A stretch of DNA of 34,365 nt from Candidatus Helarchaeota archaeon (GTDB lineage Archaea; Asgardarchaeota; Lokiarchaeia; Helarchaeales; RDOG01), in contig JALGVI010000032.1 of NCBI GenBank assembly GCA_029838215.1, positions 1-34,365 of the forward strand. Direction: 5' to 3'. How positions within the stretch are numbered: position 1 is the stretch's first letter; every line of letters begins with the position of its first letter. Below, piece by piece: positions 9,063 through 17,218 of the stretch. The notes below the pieces were generated by a model that saw only the letters and a list, made by a program, of their open reading frames with translations, did not search any database and was not told where the DNA came from. Both the position numbers and the translations under genes were made by a program.

Positions 9063-9770
9063 CTAGTTAAGCCTCCTTATTAGATTGTTTACCTCAACTT
9101 CAGACACCTTTTGGTAACCTTCAGCAGTAATGAGAACCATGTCAATTCCATTACCAGTATGAGGATTTCTTTCGATTGCAGCCAACATTGCCTTCAACGC
9201 TAATTTTTGTGCATCTTCAAGAGTTAAATCGTCGTGAAAGCCACCTTCTAAAACGCCATAGGAGAGCTGGGAACCTGAACCTGAAGAAATATACCGATCA
9301 TCAGGAATGAGAGCTCCACTTGGATCCATTAAATACAAGCGTGGATTTTCAGAAGCCACGTCAAGACCACCAATCAATAATTGAGTGTATAATGGAGCAC
9401 CAGAGCGGTAATACCCGTGAAAGACTTTTCCAATAAATTGAGCTGCTGCTTCTATCCTCATTTCATGCCCGTGTTCATACAAATACAGTCGAAATTCAGC
9501 CCTCAATCGATCTATTATGTTTTGAGCGTCTGCAACCAATCCTGCAATCGCAACTCCAATGCGTTTATCAATCATGTGAATTTTTTCTCCTTGTTTTGAC
9601 GCGATGAATGAATTCCCGGCTGAAACACGCCTATCTGCCGCAATTATTATGCCTTTATTTGTTCGTATTCCTATTGTCGTCGTCAATTCATGACCACTTC
9701 CATTATTGTTTTTTGAATGATCTATAGAATTGATTGCTATTTGGTGACCAACTGATGAAAACCCAGTCAT
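9063..9770 (-). CDS. psmB: 20S proteasome beta subunit 1 (operon with alpha; altered processing site)
   Basis: This 235-residue beta-type subunit has an unusually long N-terminal part of about 30 residues before the catalytic Thr in TTTIGIRTNKG. The core has ADRR (Asp17), a Lys after FIASKQGEK (Lys33 position, with one inserted residue), and SSGSGS (Ser129). Two sites differ from the usual pattern. The residue before Thr1 is Leu (HEL/TTT) rather than the Gly needed for normal autolysis. The later RD-x-x-S motif (Asp166, Ser169) reads RNPHT, so Asp166 is Asn and Ser169 is Thr. It may need a partner to be processed or may be weakly active. The gene directly precedes psmA. A second beta gene lies at 33572-34186. 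Confidence 0.94.
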   Translation of the reverse strand: MTGFSSVGHQIAINSIDHSKNNNGSGHELTTTIGIRTNKGIIIAADRRVSAGNSFIASKQGEKIHMIDKRIGVAIAGLVADAQNIIDRLRAEFRLYLYEHGHEMRIEAAAQFIGKVFHGYYRSGAPLYTQLLIGGLDVASENPRLYLMDPSGALIPDDRYISSGSGSQLSYGVLEGGFHDDLTLEDAQKLALKAMLAAIERNPHTGNGIDMVLITAEGYQKVSEVEVNNLIRRLN

Positions 9771-9855
9771 TGCTTCTTGCTCGAGATCAAATCAAGTCTT
9801 CAAAAAAGAAAAACAACCGATACGGCTCATATCGAGCAAAAACCAGGTTACCTTC

Positions 9856-9886
9856 AAGAATTTGAACGAATTCAAAAGAATTTGAA
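9856..9886. repeat. Direct repeat with embedded palindrome in divergent promoter region
   Basis: The 11-mer AAGAATTTGAA occurs at 9856-9866 and again at 9876-9886, exactly 20 bases apart, which is about two helical turns. Between the copies, 9861-9876 forms an inverted repeat, TTTGAA-CGAA-TTCAAA. It lies in the 213-base gap between the psmB-psmA operon (-) and the polyferredoxin genes (+), followed by an AT-rich tract (about 9887-9905) that could hold TATA boxes. The arrangement suits a dimeric regulator, but chance repeats are common in AT-rich DNA. Confidence 0.4.
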
Positions 9887-9983
9887 AAATAAAAAATTAA
9901 ATAAATGATCTTGTTTTAGATAAGATTACAAATTGAATTTTCAGGTATGAACGTCTTTTAAAAGATCGCAGGAAGTTTTCGGA

Positions 9984-10445
9984 ATGATTTTGTCGGTAGA
10001 CATTAAGAAATGTATTGGTTGCAACTTGTGCGAAATAATATGTTCAATTCATAATGAAAAATGCGTGTCTCCATTAAGAAGTAGAATAGAAGTCGTGAAA
10101 GTAACCGAAGCAGCGGATGTCCCCATTTTTTGTTATCAATGTGATGATGCCAGCTGTGCTGCTGTCTGTCCTGTAAAAGCAATTACGAAGGATGCCCGCG
10201 GTATAATGGTAATTGATCGAGAGACATGCATTAGTTGTCGGGCCTGTGCCTTTGCCTGTCCGTTCGGGGCAATGGCGATTTCCATCGAGGGGAAAGTCTT
10301 CAAGTGTGATTTATGTGATTGTGAACCTGCTTGTGTTAAAGTATGCCCAACAAAAGCAATAACATATCAAGCTCCCGAGAAAGTTGCATACAAGAAAAAA
10401 GAAATAGCCGCTGAAAAATTACTTGCCACAAATCCCACTTGGTGA
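9984..10445 (+). CDS. 4Fe-4S polyferredoxin electron-transfer subunit (CooF/HydN-like)
   Basis: The 153-residue soluble protein carries four groups of cysteines fitting cubane [4Fe-4S] clusters: CIGCNLCEIIC at the N-terminus, C-x2-C-x4-C-x3-CP in the middle (CYQCDDASCAAVCP), CISCRACAFACP, and CDLCDCEPACVKVCP. This layout is that of the small Fe-S subunits of hydrogenase, CO dehydrogenase, aldehyde ferredoxin oxidoreductase and formate dehydrogenase complexes (CooF, HydN, HycB types). It ferries electrons between a catalytic subunit and ferredoxin or another acceptor. A good ribosome-binding site, AGGAAG, lies eight bases before the ATG. The next gene overlaps its stop codon. No catalytic partner is next to it, so the enzyme it serves is unknown. 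Confidence 0.85.
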   Translation: MILSVDIKKCIGCNLCEIICSIHNEKCVSPLRSRIEVVKVTEAADVPIFCYQCDDASCAAVCPVKAITKDARGIMVIDRETCISCRACAFACPFGAMAISIEGKVFKCDLCDCEPACVKVCPTKAITYQAPEKVAYKKKEIAAEKLLATNPTW

Positions 10446-11020
10446 ACTGCTTGAAGTATCGTGTTTTGCTACTTGATGCTTCCAAATGCTCAGGTTGTGG
10501 AAACTGCTTGATGGCATGTCCTGCTAACGAGTTGATCATTGAAGGAATCGATTCCCCGTTAGCACAAATTTTCTCAATAAAAAATGGCAAGTGCATCATC
10601 AGGCGAGCGTGTCAACATTGTACGGATGCCCCCTGCCTTGAAAAATGCCCGGAAGGAATATTAATTCGGGATGAAAACAATCTCGTCAGGTTAGATTTGG
10701 ACTATGAAACATTAAAGAGCGACAATCCCGAAGAAATTCTCAAAAAATGCAATGAATGCAAGGATAAGCCCTGTATTGAAGCGTGTCCATTCCATAATCT
10801 GGTCATCGTTCCGGTAACTGTAAAAGGCACTCAATTTAACATTCCAATAAAATGCACTCAATGCTTGGGAGACCCACAATGCGTAAAAGCATGTGGTACA
10901 GGAGCCTTGACTTATGTAGACATCTCGATTAAAGACGAAGCAAAACAAAAATTAGCAGCCCTGTTTTTAAAAGGAACTGAACTTGCGAAAAAGGCATCAA
11001 AAAGCTATAACACGGCTTAA
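10442..11020 (+). CDS. Second 4Fe-4S polyferredoxin subunit
   Basis: The 192-residue protein again has four cubane-type cysteine motifs: CSGCGNCLMACP, CQHCTDAPCLEKCP, CNECKDKPCIEACP and CTQCLGDPQCVKACG. It resembles its upstream neighbour in design but is not a close copy, since the spacing between motifs and the C-terminal helix differ. The GTG at 10442 overlaps the previous TGA as GTGA, so it is translationally coupled; a TTG one codon earlier is also possible. The two polyferredoxins together could carry up to eight clusters and form an electron wire between a soluble oxidoreductase and a hydrogenase or Hdr complex. The C-terminal 30 residues are Lys/Ala-rich and likely helical. Confidence 0.83.
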   Translation: MNCLKYRVLLLDASKCSGCGNCLMACPANELIIEGIDSPLAQIFSIKNGKCIIRRACQHCTDAPCLEKCPEGILIRDENNLVRLDLDYETLKSDNPEEILKKCNECKDKPCIEACPFHNLVIVPVTVKGTQFNIPIKCTQCLGDPQCVKACGTGALTYVDISIKDEAKQKLAALFLKGTELAKKASKSYNTA

Positions 11021-11119
11021 TCTAATCTCAAAATCTTAATCCCACGCTCTTTTTATTAAAAGCATTTGAAGAAAGATTTTAGACTCGTGAAATTTAATTC
11101 TTCACAGGGTTATGATTAA

Positions 11120-13408
11120 ATGAACACAAAATTAGCTCGGTTTATATCACGGCTCCAAGTTCGGATTTTTAATCTACTCCCGATAATTGGACGACAATAC
11201 GAAATGGTTAACCCAAATATCGATGACGAATCGGAACCGTTTTCTTATTTTGCAAAACCGATAATGCAATTGGGATGCAGGGGTGGTAAAAAGGCAACAG
11301 CAGTGACTCCAGAAGGCCATCTTTACACAGGAGCTCTTGAATTAAGGTTTTTGATCGGTGATCCCATTGAAGAGATAAATAAAAGAATCAAAAACCTCCA
11401 TGAAGGATATCTCCCCTGTATTGAATTCAAGATCGAGAAAGATCAAGTGAGATATAATTTTCAGATCTTTCAATATTGGCTTGATAAACCATTAAAATCT
11501 CCATTAATCAATTACGTGAAAATAACGTTAGAAAATCATTCTAAAACCTCAAAAACAGGGCATTTAGGAGTCGGGCTAATATTCGGCGGGATTAAACATC
11601 GACCCGTGGGAACGTTTTTCAATTCGGGGCTCAAGCAGTGCGATCGAAAGAGGTGGACGTTTAATATCGAAAATAAATGCATTTTTAGGGATAAAAAACT
11701 AATTTTGATGCTCGATGAAGATCCGACCAATTTATACGAAAAACCAAGTGTCATTTATACCGGTCCGTTCAAATCCAGAAATAAAAAGCTTAATTGCATC
11801 TCAAAATTCGATGTTGAACTAAAATCAGGCTCTAAAAAAGAAATAACCATGAAATTGCCCCATTATCCCATCCCGCGCTCTAAGAGAGAAATCCTTGCAG
11901 GGTTAGAAGAACAGACGTGGTCAGAACAATTCTCAAAATTTAAAGCCGAATGGAAGGATTTATTGGAAAAAGGAACCCAAATTTACATTCCGGAACAAAA
12001 AGTTCAGGAAGTCCATAAAGCCTGTTTGATGTACAATCTCATGTGCCAAGATTTCAAGGATGATGTCATCATTCAAAAAGTCAACCGGTTTCAATATAAC
12101 GATTTTTGGTTAAGAGATTCGAGTTTCTTCTCGAAAATGTACGCCGTTCTCGGATATCCCGAGTTCTCGCGTGAGATCCTGTTAAATTTTTTGAATTATC
12201 AACAAGAATCGGGAAACTTTGAATCACAAAAAGGACAACTTGATGGCTGGGGACAAAGTCTGTGGGCTTTCGGAGAATACATTAGAATTTCTCGCGACAA
12301 AGATTTTGCAAAAAAAATGCATCCACGCATGATGAAGGCAATAAAATGGTTACGACAACAAATTCAGAAAACTCCCCATGGCACGCTTCCAGCCACGAAT
12401 GCTTTCGATAATGAGCAAATTCTAGGACGATATACGGGTCACAATTTTTGGGTACTGCACGGGCTCGAGGGCGTTGCACAAACTTGCAAGTTCTTGGACG
12501 CATCTGAAGATTATCGGGAAGTATCACACTTAAAGACTCAATTTCGAAACCGACTCTTGAAATACCTTGAAATATTTACGAAAAACATTAACCGAATTCC
12601 CCCCTGCTTAGATTTCATGGAAGGATTTGATTGGAGCAACTTGCTAATGATTTATCCAACCAAAATCTATGAAAAAAATGATCAACTTGTCAAGGCGACT
12701 TTGAACCATTATAGAAAATATAAATTCAAAGAGGGCATATCCACTTGGGCAAGATATCTCCATCATTACGTTACCGAGAGAATAGCCCAATCTGAAATCA
12801 TCATGGGACGTGAATCTCGGGTTTTAAATGATTTTTATGCAATGTTACTTCACACAGGATCTTGTCATGAAGGTTTCGAGATGTTAATTTACCCATGGGG
12901 AAATCGTGACTATGAATTATGGATATTGGGACAAAAAATCATGGGTAATTATCCGCCTCACGGCTGGTTTGCCGCAAATTTCAATTTACTTTTACGAAAC
13001 ATGTTATTACGAGAGGAAGATCAAGATCTTCATCTCATTTCAACGCTTTCTCCTGAATGGTTAAAGCCAAATTCGATTTTAAAAGTCGAAAACGCACCGT
13101 GTTATTTTGGAATCATCTCTTTTTCGATTGAAACAACAATAAAAGGGCTGAAACTACAATTTAAAGGCACGTGGAAAGAAGAACCAGAGAGAATTCTTGT
13201 TCACGTTCCTAAATTTTTACAGGTGAAACAAGTTAAAGTGAATGGAAAAACAATTAAAATGGATGGAATGACAATCAAGATCATTAAGCCCGATGATTTT
13301 GAACTAGAAATAGAATGGAAAGTGCCTCCGGAAATAACTATCAACTACGAAATCGTTGTCTCACGATATAAAAAGCAATATAGAAAATTGTGGCAAATGA
13401 CGCATTAA
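11120..13408 (+). CDS. Six-hairpin (alpha/alpha) glycosidase-like protein
   Basis: The 762-residue protein has no signal peptide and is probably cytoplasmic. Residues about 25-280 are beta-rich and resemble the N-terminal sandwich of archaeal glucoamylase and glycogen-debranching enzymes. Residues about 300-660 look like an (alpha/alpha)6 barrel: NDFWLRDSSFFSKM, QLDGWGQSLWAFGEY, GHNFWVLHGLEGVAQ and GSCHEGFEMLIYPWG are the type of aromatic and acidic segments that line the active site in GH15/GH63/GH133-like enzymes. A C-terminal beta domain follows (about 675-745). It may release sugars from glycogen or a glycan. I cannot name the family or the catalytic acids with confidence. It stands alone between the ferredoxins and a convergent winged-helix gene. 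Confidence 0.7.
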   Translation: MNTKLARFISRLQVRIFNLLPIIGRQYEMVNPNIDDESEPFSYFAKPIMQLGCRGGKKATAVTPEGHLYTGALELRFLIGDPIEEINKRIKNLHEGYLPCIEFKIEKDQVRYNFQIFQYWLDKPLKSPLINYVKITLENHSKTSKTGHLGVGLIFGGIKHRPVGTFFNSGLKQCDRKRWTFNIENKCIFRDKKLILMLDEDPTNLYEKPSVIYTGPFKSRNKKLNCISKFDVELKSGSKKEITMKLPHYPIPRSKREILAGLEEQTWSEQFSKFKAEWKDLLEKGTQIYIPEQKVQEVHKACLMYNLMCQDFKDDVIIQKVNRFQYNDFWLRDSSFFSKMYAVLGYPEFSREILLNFLNYQQESGNFESQKGQLDGWGQSLWAFGEYIRISRDKDFAKKMHPRMMKAIKWLRQQIQKTPHGTLPATNAFDNEQILGRYTGHNFWVLHGLEGVAQTCKFLDASEDYREVSHLKTQFRNRLLKYLEIFTKNINRIPPCLDFMEGFDWSNLLMIYPTKIYEKNDQLVKATLNHYRKYKFKEGISTWARYLHHYVTERIAQSEIIMGRESRVLNDFYAMLLHTGSCHEGFEMLIYPWGNRDYELWILGQKIMGNYPPHGWFAANFNLLLRNMLLREEDQDLHLISTLSPEWLKPNSILKVENAPCYFGIISFSIETTIKGLKLQFKGTWKEEPERILVHVPKFLQVKQVKVNGKTIKMDGMTIKIIKPDDFELEIEWKVPPEITINYEIVVSRYKKQYRKLWQMTH

Positions 13409-13421
13409 ATTCAATAATGAA

Positions 13422-14213
13422 TTAATTAGCGGGAAATTGATTCAACCAATTTTGCAGGTTGGATGTCGTGAACTTCGTTGCTGAGGTTACCACGTCTTGT
13501 TTTGAAGGTATTTGCGGGGCTTGAGATAATAACTTGCTTATTTGTATATTAAATTGCTTGGATTGAATTTCCAGTTCTTTTAAGGACTTTTCAGGGGACT
13601 TTTGAACCAAGAAGGTTTTTACGATATTGCCTTGTTGGACCTGATTTCGACCTTCATGAGATGCGATGGCTTCATAAGCATTATCCGTGGAAATCCACTC
13701 TACCTTAATGGAATCACGATCTTGAAACCATCCGACCCAACGAAAATTACCAAACCATTTTCCCATTAGATTCTCAAGGAATTCTCGTGCTGTTAGCGGG
13801 GTTTTATGAGTCTGTTCAATTATTCGCCATTTATTAGTCGAGCTTGTTTTTCGGGACTTTATTTGTAGCAAGAGACGTTGTAAAAAATTACGACCCTTAT
13901 CAGATAGCACATAATGATTATCATCAGATCGTTTTGAGATAAATTCCTTATCAAGCAAGCGGTTTAAAGCCTTAGTCAATATTTGTTGATGAATATTCAG
14001 CTTGCGCTTGATCCCCTGGAAGCTCAGAGAGGAGATCGACCTTTTTGCAAGCCCTTCCAAGACAAGTAGTAGCAAAACCTGAAGTTGATAAGAATCTAAA
14101 CTATCGATTTTCTCCAATTCAGAACAATATTCCTCGTTCATCTCAAATACCAATTTCTTATCAACAATTCCAATATTTACTCGTTGTTCTTGGGGAGGTT
14201 GCAAGTCAAACAT
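13422..14213 (-). CDS. Winged-helix protein with an unrecognised C-terminal domain
   Basis: The 263-residue protein has a winged helix at about residues 40-115: a helix LQVLLLLVLEGLAKR, then a helix-turn-helix LNIHQQILTKALNRLLDKEF, then a wing with DNHYVLSDKGRNFL, as in MarR- or PadR-like folds. The region 145-190 has aromatic segments FRWVGWFQDRDSIKVEW and STDNAYEAIASHEGR that I cannot match to a family. The last 60 residues are helical and Gln/Ser-rich with a final WLNQFP. It could be a transcription regulator sensing something through the aromatic domain, or a scaffold. It diverges from a WD40-like gene with 150 bases between the starts, so it might regulate that gene. Confidence 0.7.
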   Translation of the reverse strand: MFDLQPPQEQRVNIGIVDKKLVFEMNEEYCSELEKIDSLDSYQLQVLLLLVLEGLAKRSISSLSFQGIKRKLNIHQQILTKALNRLLDKEFISKRSDDNHYVLSDKGRNFLQRLLLQIKSRKTSSTNKWRIIEQTHKTPLTAREFLENLMGKWFGNFRWVGWFQDRDSIKVEWISTDNAYEAIASHEGRNQVQQGNIVKTFLVQKSPEKSLKELEIQSKQFNIQISKLLSQAPQIPSKQDVVTSATKFTTSNLQNWLNQFPAN

Positions 14214-14363
14214 TTTTTCTCACATCTTTTAATCACTTATTGTAAATTTTAATTTAAGAAATTTAATGACTAAGTATTCAAGCTTGAAAAAAAAATATAA
14301 GACAAATCACGGAATTTCGCGCGGTTATTTTAAATAATCTGAAATAATCGGAAACCGCGATGA

Positions 14364-15278
14364 ATGATGGTTCGAATTATCTTAGATCAGTCAGAATCTA
14401 AAATTGCTCACGTTAATAATGATGAAATAAAAATATATGATAGAAGTACTCATGGAGTACACTCAAAATTTTCGTGGGATGGAAACTTACTCGAACAAGG
14501 CTCCCCTTTATCGTTTAATTCTAATGGAAAATATCTTCTATATAGATCACTTCCGCACGAGGTTACTGCCGTTGACATCGAAAGAGAACAACCGGTATTT
14601 TCCATTAGTGTCGGGGGAGATTCGAGCATGATCCTTTCGTGTTATTGGGGTGAACGCATTTCCATCATCTATCATGATCAAGGACGGCTTTTTTTAGAAC
14701 ATTTCAAGGAAGACAATTATCAAGGATATGAATCATCACGAAAAATACCCATTTCAAGACATTTAAATCCAGAACAAATATATGTTGAATGGGCACCAAG
14801 TGGGCGATATTTCATTGCCGTAACGGAGAATGAATTTTTCTTCTTGTTCTGGAACGAGATCAAACCGCTCTTTATGGTATCTTACGCAGATCCAATCGAA
14901 AAGATTTTCAACGCTTCCTTGGCATGGCATCCGCTCTCAAATATTTTTTGTTTTGGCGTGGTTTACAAGGAGCAAGCTACTACAGACTTCCACCAATTAA
15001 TGGCACTTCATCAATATATCGGATATCCATATGGAACTTCAGGACAAATAAACGTGAAGGATTTCAAACGCACGATAGTTGAAGAACCAAGCTCAAGTAC
15101 GGCATTGCTACGTGATGTTTATTCAGCATATGGCGAAGAGTTAGGCGTTGAAGACCTCCCCGAAGATGAAATTCAAGCACTTATCGTCACGAAACCACCA
15201 TCACGAACGATTATCTTTGATGTCGACGATGAGTTAATTGAGAAGAATCTTTATACAAATCAGGCTTTTATGTATTAA
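14364..15278 (+). CDS. WD40/beta-propeller-like protein
   Basis: The 304-residue protein shows repeated propeller-type strands: IAHVNNDEIKIYDR, LSFNSNGKYLLYRS, EWAPSGRYFIAVTENEFFFLFW and LAWHPLSNIFCFGVVY. The W-x-P-x-G-x-Y/F-x-A and AWHP elements are typical of WD40 blades. The length gives about five blades, fewer than a normal seven-bladed ring, so it may dimerise or the C-terminal 70 residues may add more. No signal peptide is seen. WD40-like proteins serve as protein-binding platforms, so the role is unknown. The start could be either of two neighbouring ATGs at 14364 and 14367. It is the divergent neighbour of a winged-helix protein gene. Confidence 0.6.
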   Translation: MMVRIILDQSESKIAHVNNDEIKIYDRSTHGVHSKFSWDGNLLEQGSPLSFNSNGKYLLYRSLPHEVTAVDIEREQPVFSISVGGDSSMILSCYWGERISIIYHDQGRLFLEHFKEDNYQGYESSRKIPISRHLNPEQIYVEWAPSGRYFIAVTENEFFFLFWNEIKPLFMVSYADPIEKIFNASLAWHPLSNIFCFGVVYKEQATTDFHQLMALHQYIGYPYGTSGQINVKDFKRTIVEEPSSSTALLRDVYSAYGEELGVEDLPEDEIQALIVTKPPSRTIIFDVDDELIEKNLYTNQAFMY

Positions 15279-15401
15279 TGCCATGAATTAGCATCTGAGA
15301 TCTGATTTTTGCACGATTTTAGCAAATTTTTTCAAAATTATTGGTAATATTGAGCAAAAAGTTATTTATTTTCATTATACAAAACAGATTTAATCAGACG
15401 G

Positions 15402-16796
15402 GTGAGCTTCTTGAAGAAAAAGATAAATGAAATAAACTTTCCGCTGTTATATAAATTCGAAGAAAGTCTTGGCGAATATGTCATTTTATCCGAGGATGAG
15501 GCGGTTGAAGAAGCCAGTAGATGTATAGGTTGCAAGACGACACCTTGCGTTCAAACCTGTCCTGTTCGATTTCCCATACCGCTTTTTCTTGATTTAATAA
15601 AAGAACGAAGATTTGAAGAAGCCGCAAAATTGACGGTGGAGCGTTATTTTTTTCCGCAGATAATTAGCAGGACTTGTGGAAAATGCGAATCCCGATGCAA
15701 TTTAGAACGCATCAAGAAAAAAGAAGCGCGTCCGATGAACATGACCGGTCTCAAGCGTTTTTTGGCAGAAAAATATGTAAAAGAAGAGGATTTCCCAAAG
15801 AATGTAAAGCCGGCAACAGGCAAGAAAGTTGCAATTATAGGAAGTGGTCCAGCAGGACTCTCTGCTGCATACGAATTGGCACTAGAGGGACACGATGTTA
15901 CGATATTTGAAAAGGAGAAAGTCGTCGGCGGCATGTGTTATATGGGAATACCAGAATTCAGGCTTCCAAAGGAAGTTTTAATAAAAGAGATAAAAAACGT
16001 TTTTAGTGGATTGGATATTAATTTTGTTTTGAAATCTGAATTGGGAAAAGATTTAGACCTTTCTCAAGTGATAAGAGAGTACGATGCGATACTCCTCTGC
16101 GTCGGAGCTCATCTATCAAAAAGATTAAACATCGAAAATGAAGATGCTCAAAATGTTCTCGACGCAATCGACATACTTCAAAGGGTAAATCTTGGAAAAT
16201 ATGCTGAAATTGGCGAAAATGCCGTGATAATAGGGGGAGGAAACGTTGCAATTGACGTGGCTCGATTAATTCAAAGAATTAAGAAGAATGTAACAGTCCT
16301 TTACCGGCGAACACGCCAAGAAATGCCCGCCAATAAATCGGAAATCAAAGAAGCCATAAAAGAAGGCGTGAAATTTCACTTTTTAGCAACCCCGATTGAT
16401 ATCATTATTGATGATGAAGGCAAGATAAAGGCAGTAAATTGTCAAAAAATGGAATTGGGAGAACCCGATGACTCGGGTAGGAGACGACCAGTTCCTATTG
16501 AAGGTTCTACATTCATTCTCGAAACGGACATGCTAATACGTGCTATCAGCGAGAAGCCCGACCTCTCGTGGATACCCAACGATTCGGATCTTCAGCAAAT
16601 CAAGACCAAATGGAACACGCTGCAAGTCAAAGAACACTCTTTCGCCACAAATATTCCCAAGGTATTTGCTGCGGGTGATCTCGTAACGGGACCAAATTTC
16701 ATCATCGATGCAATTTTTGCAGGTCGAATGGCGGCACTTCATATTGATTTCTTTCTCAAGGGATTCATGCTTCCAGAGCATTTTAAAGCAGAATAA
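15402..16796 (+). CDS. NAD(P)-dependent FAD/Fe-S oxidoreductase, GltD/NfnB-like
   Basis: The 464-residue protein has the domain order of glutamate synthase small subunit and NfnB. An N-terminal Fe-S domain has CIGCKTTPCVQTCP (about residues 42-55) and CGKCESRC (about 91-98). An FAD-binding dinucleotide fold has IIGSGPAGLSAAYELA and a Glu-rich strand end. A second NAD(P) fold has IIGGGNVAIDVAR, and the C-terminal FAD motif has AAGDLVTGPNFIIDAI. Such proteins move electrons between NAD(P)H and ferredoxin, glutamate synthase or Hdr-like partners. No glutamate synthase large subunit is nearby. The start is GTG 15402; TTG 15411 is possible. The polyferredoxins and Hyp genes around it suit an H2/ferredoxin-linked role. 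Confidence 0.85.
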   Translation: MSFLKKKINEINFPLLYKFEESLGEYVILSEDEAVEEASRCIGCKTTPCVQTCPVRFPIPLFLDLIKERRFEEAAKLTVERYFFPQIISRTCGKCESRCNLERIKKKEARPMNMTGLKRFLAEKYVKEEDFPKNVKPATGKKVAIIGSGPAGLSAAYELALEGHDVTIFEKEKVVGGMCYMGIPEFRLPKEVLIKEIKNVFSGLDINFVLKSELGKDLDLSQVIREYDAILLCVGAHLSKRLNIENEDAQNVLDAIDILQRVNLGKYAEIGENAVIIGGGNVAIDVARLIQRIKKNVTVLYRRTRQEMPANKSEIKEAIKEGVKFHFLATPIDIIIDDEGKIKAVNCQKMELGEPDDSGRRRPVPIEGSTFILETDMLIRAISEKPDLSWIPNDSDLQQIKTKWNTLQVKEHSFATNIPKVFAAGDLVTGPNFIIDAIFAGRMAALHIDFFLKGFMLPEHFKAE

Positions 16797-16863
16797 ATAC
16801 GTGGAAATAAATTAAAAAAAAAGATATTTACAAAACAGGCGACCATTTACCATCTAAGAGAAA

Positions 16864-17112
16864 TTATTCCAGTTTTAAAAAACGTGCGTCGTGTGACTTC
16901 AATAATTTGATTACATCAGACATGTACATGACACCATTATTGAAAAACCCCATGAGATCATTGGATTTATAGTGAATGTTGAATAAATCCTGTCTTTTCC
17001 TTCTTTCCCTCCAACTGAACCTGAAAGTTCCAATATCTGTCTCATAATAGATCCAATGATTCTTTTTTCGTCCTTTTGCCAAGTTAGCTAGCTTTTCGTA
17101 CTGGTCCTTCAT
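16864..17112 (-). CDS. Small basic hypothetical protein
   Basis: This is an 82-residue basic protein I do not recognise. It has a Lys/Arg-rich middle (KGRKKNHW, RERRKRQDLF), several aromatic residues (WIYYETDIGTFRFSW) and a helical C-terminus. It could fold as a small beta-hairpin domain binding nucleic acid. The ATG at 17112 is more credible than a TTG at 17139, which would add nine residues. It ends convergently with the flavoprotein gene and is followed at some distance upstream by the hydrogenase maturation protease. No cysteine pair or membrane segment is seen. Reality is supported by an open frame of sensible composition only. Confidence 0.5.
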   Translation of the reverse strand: MKDQYEKLANLAKGRKKNHWIYYETDIGTFRFSWRERRKRQDLFNIHYKSNDLMGFFNNGVMYMSDVIKLLKSHDARFLKLE

Positions 17113-17218
17113 TATACAAAATTCACTTCGCAAAACCAATTTTTATTTTGTATTTGTAAGAGAAATTTGAAAATAAAAAAGATCGGGAGAATAAAAGCTC
17201 CTTTTTAAATGATTTTTT

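Noticed and set aside
9826..9840. Small hairpin GCTC-ATATC-GAGC in the psmB upstream region as a regulatory element.
   Set aside because: A four-base stem is too short to be meaningful in this background.
10442..11020. Second polyferredoxin considered as a duplication of the first.
   Set aside because: Motif spacing and flanking sequence differ too much for a recent tandem copy; shared family design explains the likeness.
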